A stretch of 8,258 nt of DNA from JAIXWP01 sp943372555 (lineage in GTDB: Bacteria > Bacteroidota > Bacteroidia > Flavobacteriales_D > Sanyastnellaceae): the NCBI GenBank assembly GCA_943372555.1, contig CALRZB010000117.1:1-8258 (forward strand), written 5' to 3'. The notes under the pieces were generated by a model, which saw nothing but the letters and a program-made list of their open reading frames with translations, did not search any database and was not told the DNA's origin. The translations under genes and the position numbers were made by a program. Shown one piece after another: positions 5,524 to 8,258 of this stretch (position 1 is its first letter; every line of letters begins with the position of its first letter).

Positions 5524-6663
5524 GTGGTAAAAACCTTTGTATTCATACTAGCTATTTTTTGGACCAATTTCTTATTGGCTCAAACAAAATCTCAAAACCT
5601 CGTCGTTAATGGTAGTTTTGAGGAAAAAGCCTATTGTCCCTCGAATTTTAATCAGCAACAATTAAAATCAGTTTCTAGCTGGAGTCAACTCAACGAAGGC
5701 ACTCCCGACCACTTCCATAGATGCAGTGAAAAAGTCGGAGTACCAAAGAATATTTTTGGATACCAAGAGGCACAAGAAGGCGATAGTTATATTGGTATGG
5801 CCGTCTACAGTCCATCACAAAGAAATTATCGCGAATACCTTACATCTAAACTCGTGAGACCTTTATTAGCCGGTGAAATGGTGTGTATTGAAATGTACAT
5901 CTCCACTGCTGACTATTCTAAGTATGTGACCGATGATTTTGGACTTATCCTTTCAAATGAAAAATTAAAACAAGATCGAAACCAGGTTATCGCGCAGCGC
6001 TATACACTCGGCAATCCTGCATTGCACATGTTAGATGCCTTTGAGGACTGGGTCTTAATTAGTGATGTTTATACAGCCAAAGGCGGTGAAGAATTTATTA
6101 CTGTTGGCTGCTTTCGCATAGATAAGGAGCTCAAAATTATGAGTAGGACTAAAGAAGGTGGAGCAAAAGAGGATAACAAGTGGTCCTACGTTTATGTCGA
6201 TAATGTGAGTGTGAAAACCATTGGCAAGCGCGAAGAATGCTCTTGTGAAAACGACATCATTCGAAGCATGGTCGTAGATCCTCCGCTTGAGCTAAGTGAA
6301 TATGACAAGGTAAAATTGGATGCCATCTATTTTGACTTTGACAAAGATGAATTGACAGAGCAATCGATAAATGAACTTGAAGAATTGTATGGATTGCTCC
6401 GCAAGAATAAAGCGATGTTCATCGAAATCGATGGACATACAGACATCGTAGGAAATGGAGAGTACAACATCGGTTTATCACAACGTCGTGCTGAACGAGT
6501 GATTGAATACTTGGTAAAAAAAGGCATAGCAAAAGACCGACTCACCATAAAAGCTTATGGAAGCACATTACCCGCAGCGGAAAATGAAACCGAAGAAGGC
6601 AGGGCAAGAAATAGACGAGTTGAATTCCAAGTACTCGAAAAACGCTACATGCTGGTGCAATAG
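5524..6663 (+). CDS. Secreted OmpA-family protein with N-terminal NPSFE-type domain (paralogue 2)
   Basis: This 379-residue envelope protein uses a GTG start. The choice is supported by the signal peptide it gives (about 1-20, ending LLAQ), by a TAA upstream in frame at 5494, and by the next in-frame ATG lying deep in the domain. After the signal peptide come NLVVNGSFEEKAYCP (25-39), FHRCS, VGVPKNIFGYQ and REYLTSKL, all typical of a Bacteroidota beta-sandwich-like module. A CxC motif (Cys239, Cys241) is followed by a canonical OmpA domain (about 266-370). That domain has IYFDFDKDEL, GHTD with Asp307, YNxxLSxxRA with Arg322 exactly 15 residues on, AYGS and NRRVEF, so peptidoglycan binding is likely. 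It is a diverged tandem paralogue of the preceding gene, with shared motifs across the whole length. It ends stop to stop with obg, with no visible terminator. No clear promoter is seen in the 34 nt after the hairpin. Confidence 0.88.
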   Translation: MVKTFVFILAIFWTNFLLAQTKSQNLVVNGSFEEKAYCPSNFNQQQLKSVSSWSQLNEGTPDHFHRCSEKVGVPKNIFGYQEAQEGDSYIGMAVYSPSQRNYREYLTSKLVRPLLAGEMVCIEMYISTADYSKYVTDDFGLILSNEKLKQDRNQVIAQRYTLGNPALHMLDAFEDWVLISDVYTAKGGEEFITVGCFRIDKELKIMSRTKEGGAKEDNKWSYVYVDNVSVKTIGKREECSCENDIIRSMVVDPPLELSEYDKVKLDAIYFDFDKDELTEQSINELEELYGLLRKNKAMFIEIDGHTDIVGNGEYNIGLSQRRAERVIEYLVKKGIAKDRLTIKAYGSTLPAAENETEEGRARNRRVEFQVLEKRYMLVQ

Positions 6664-6670
6664 TTAACTA
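6661..6670. repeat. 10-bp palindrome joining two convergent stop codons
   Basis: TAGTTAACTA is a perfect palindrome. Its first three bases are the stop of the second OmpA gene, and the next three (TTA) are the complement of the obg stop TAA. It is too short to form a terminator hairpin and has no T-run. It may be chance in AT-rich DNA. Confidence 0.6.
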
Positions 6671-7656
6671 TTGATTTGTTCCCAGACCTTGTCTTTTAGT
6701 TTGTCGATATTAAACCCTGAAACGGCTGAGATAAAAATATGCGGAATGTCTTTGGGCAGAGTTGGCGCCATTTCATTCATCATTTGTTCATCCATCATAT
6801 CACATTTCGTGATAGCCAATAGTCTTCTCTTATGAAGAAGTTCAGGGTTGTATTTCTGAAGTTCATTCAATAGAATTTCATATTCTTTAGTAATGTCGGG
6901 AGAATCACAACCGACCATAAACAGCAAGCTAGAATTTCTTTCTATATGTCGCAAGAAGCGATGACCAAGTCCTTTACCTTCAGAAGCACCTTCGATGATT
7001 CCAGGAATGTCGGCCATTACAAAAGATCTATCACCTCGGTATCTGATCATACCTAGGTTTGGGACAAGCGTAGTAAATGGATAATCGGCAATCTCTGGTT
7101 TAGCTGCTGAAACAGCCGATAAGAGTGTTGATTTACCAGCATTTGGAAAACCGACTAATCCTACGTCTGCAAGAACTTTTAACTCAAGAATTTTCCACTC
7201 TTCTTTACCTGGCTCTCCTGGCTGAGCGAATTTTGGAGTTTGGCGTGTTGCCGTTTTGAAATGGTGATTTCCTTGTCCACCTCTTCCACCTGAAACGATG
7301 ACGTGTTCTTCACCGTGTTCGGTGATTTCAAAATGAACTTCACCGGATTCTGCATCACGCGCCACTGTTCCCAGCGGAACGAGTAAAACCTCGTCTTCGC
7401 CTTCCGCACCTGATCTGAGGGAAGCGCTGCCACCTTGACCATCTTCAGCAATAACGTGTTTTCTATATTTCAAGTGGAGCAGTGTCCACACATCGGTGCT
7501 ACCTCTAATAATTATATGGCCACCTCTACCGCCATCTCCTCCATCAGGTCCGCCTTTAGCAGTGAACTTGTCGCGATGTAAATGCATTGAACCAGCACCA
7601 CCCTTTCCAGAGCGGCAACAGATTTTCACATAATCGACAAAATTTGAATCAGCCAT
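6664..7656 (-). CDS. obg: GTPase Obg/CgtA (ribosome assembly)
   Basis: Obg is a GTP-binding protein that acts in 50S ribosome maturation and growth control. The 330-residue protein starts with the glycine-rich Obg domain (about 5-160), including GKGGAGSMHLHRDKF, GGPDGGDGGRGG and GGRGGQGN. The G domain follows: G1 GFPNAGKST (169-177), G2 TT (195-196) in DYPFTTL, G3 DIPG (216-219) with the switch II run IIEGASEGKGLGHRFLRHIER, G4 TKCD (283-286) and G5 SAVSG (310-314). The protein ends just after the G domain, so the C-terminal OCT extension of some Obg proteins is absent, as is common in Bacteroidota. It lies 15 nt downstream of adk and shares its transcript. A rare Shine-Dalgarno-like GAGG precedes its ATG. 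Its stop abuts the stop of the convergent OmpA gene. Confidence 0.96.
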   Translation of the reverse strand: MADSNFVDYVKICCRSGKGGAGSMHLHRDKFTAKGGPDGGDGGRGGHIIIRGSTDVWTLLHLKYRKHVIAEDGQGGSASLRSGAEGEDEVLLVPLGTVARDAESGEVHFEITEHGEEHVIVSGGRGGQGNHHFKTATRQTPKFAQPGEPGKEEWKILELKVLADVGLVGFPNAGKSTLLSAVSAAKPEIADYPFTTLVPNLGMIRYRGDRSFVMADIPGIIEGASEGKGLGHRFLRHIERNSSLLFMVGCDSPDITKEYEILLNELQKYNPELLHKRRLLAITKCDMMDEQMMNEMAPTLPKDIPHIFISAVSGFNIDKLKDKVWEQINS

Positions 7657-7662
7657 AATTTT

Positions 7663-7666
7663 CCTC
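7663..7666 (-). promoter_or_regulatory. Shine-Dalgarno-like site before obg
   Basis: In the adk-obg spacer the minus strand reads AGAGGAAAATT just before the ATG, placing GAGG six bases from the start codon. Most other genes in the window have no such site, which fits Bacteroidota, so this one is notable. It also supports the ATG at 7656 as the obg start. Confidence 0.55.
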
Positions 7667-7671
7667 TATAC

Positions 7672-8250
7672 CTACACTACCGCAGTTTCTATAGCTTGGT
7701 ATAGACGTTCGGAAATCTCTTCGATTGTTCCGATACCATCAATACCTTTGTATTTACCCTGTGCTTTGTAGTATTCTGCAACAGGCGCGGTTTCACGATT
7801 ATATACATTAATGCGGTTTTGAATCACCGTAGGATCAGCGTCGTCAGGACGTCCACTGCTCTTAGCACGATTCAAAAGACGTGCTTTCAATTCATCTTCG
7901 TTTACTTCCAAAGCAAGCATGCACGTAATCGACGAATTTTTAGAAGTAAGAAAATTATCAAGTGCTTCAGCTTGAGCTCCAGTTCGTGGAAAGCCATCGA
8001 AAATAAAACCTTTAGCATCTGCGTGATTATTCACTTCCGACTCCAACATACTGATAGTCACACTATCTGGAACCAATTCACCCTTATCCATAAAGCTTTT
8101 CGCCAATTTACCTAGGTCGGTTTCGCCCTTGATATTATATCGAAAAATATCCCCAGTACTCAGGTGTACCAATTGATATCGGGCGATCAGATTTTCGCTC
8201 TGAGTGCCTTTGCCGGCGCCGGGAGGGCCGAATAGGACGATGTTCAGCAT
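7672..8250 (-). CDS. adk: Adenylate kinase (short form)
   Basis: Adk catalyses the reversible conversion of ATP and AMP to two ADP in the cytoplasm. The 192-residue protein has the P-loop GPPGAGKGT (8-16). The AMP-binding segment LSTGDIFR (30-37) follows, then FDGFPRT (84-90), and a short LID around LLNRAKSSGRPDDADP (125-140) with Arg128, Arg134 and Arg146 (in QNRI). The LID is short and lacks the four-cysteine zinc insert, so this is the short-LID type; the length is normal for that type in Bacteroidota. The ATG at 8248-8250 is followed directly by MLNIVLFGPPG, the expected start. It heads the visible part of an adk-obg operon, with a TAG stop and a 15-nt spacer. Its promoter, or an upstream partner such as hpt (a common neighbour in this phylum, from memory), lies outside the window. 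Confidence 0.96.
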   Translation of the reverse strand: MLNIVLFGPPGAGKGTQSENLIARYQLVHLSTGDIFRYNIKGETDLGKLAKSFMDKGELVPDSVTISMLESEVNNHADAKGFIFDGFPRTGAQAEALDNFLTSKNSSITCMLALEVNEDELKARLLNRAKSSGRPDDADPTVIQNRINVYNRETAPVAEYYKAQGKYKGIDGIGTIEEISERLYQAIETAVV

Positions 8251-8258
8251 TACGTTTT

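Noticed and set aside
5421..5609. A 62-residue plus-strand frame spanning the gap between the OmpA genes
   Set aside because: It overlaps the end of the first gene, the terminator hairpin and the signal peptide of the second, with no protein-like motifs.
7179..7451. A 90-residue minus-strand frame within obg
   Set aside because: It is an alternate-frame shadow of the glycine-rich Obg domain.
7819..8115. A 98-residue plus-strand open frame opposite adk
   Set aside because: It lies entirely within well-supported adk on the other strand, has no recognisable motif and no start signal.

Overview
The window looks like a housekeeping stretch of a Bacteroidota chromosome, most likely Flavobacteriales. 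Four things support this: a DUF5606 protein and a small HsdR_N-type nuclease of the kind this phylum carries; a short AMP nucleosidase without the enterobacterial N-terminal domain; promoter sequences of the form TTTG-N19-TAnnTTTG; and start codons that mostly lack a Shine-Dalgarno sequence. No mobile element, phage gene, CRISPR array or defence cluster is visible. The genus cannot be named from sequence reading alone.

Left part (1-758). A few codons of an upstream gene end at 75, followed by a long imperfect inverted repeat. A strong Bacteroidota-type promoter then drives tRNA-Val(UAC), which ends in a textbook intrinsic terminator. The DUF5606 gene begins only 11 nt after the terminator T-run.

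Centre (761-5431). A minus-strand gene for a small PD-(D/E)XK nuclease-like protein converges on DUF5606 with a 2-nt gap. On its other side it diverges from a plus-strand run: AMP nucleosidase (amn), DNA polymerase III delta (holA), uroporphyrinogen decarboxylase (hemE) and a secreted OmpA-family protein. hemE and the OmpA gene are 5 nt apart and probably co-transcribed. The run ends at a 15-bp hairpin terminator.

Right part (5524-8258). A second OmpA-family gene, with a GTG start, is a diverged tandem paralogue of the first. Both proteins have a signal peptide, an NLVxNxSFE beta-sandwich-like region, a CxC motif and a C-terminal OmpA domain, but the first OmpA domain is degenerate. The second gene meets the minus-strand adk-obg operon stop to stop with no intergenic base.

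Functionally the genes are mostly independent housekeeping functions: translation and ribosome assembly (tRNA-Val, Obg), adenylate metabolism (Adk, Amn), replication clamp loading (HolA), haem synthesis (HemE) and cell envelope (two OmpA proteins). I see no convincing new multi-gene system. The best candidates for a second look are the OmpA paralogue pair, the solitary HsdR_N-type protein, an acidic insertion in HolA and a changed conserved position in HemE.
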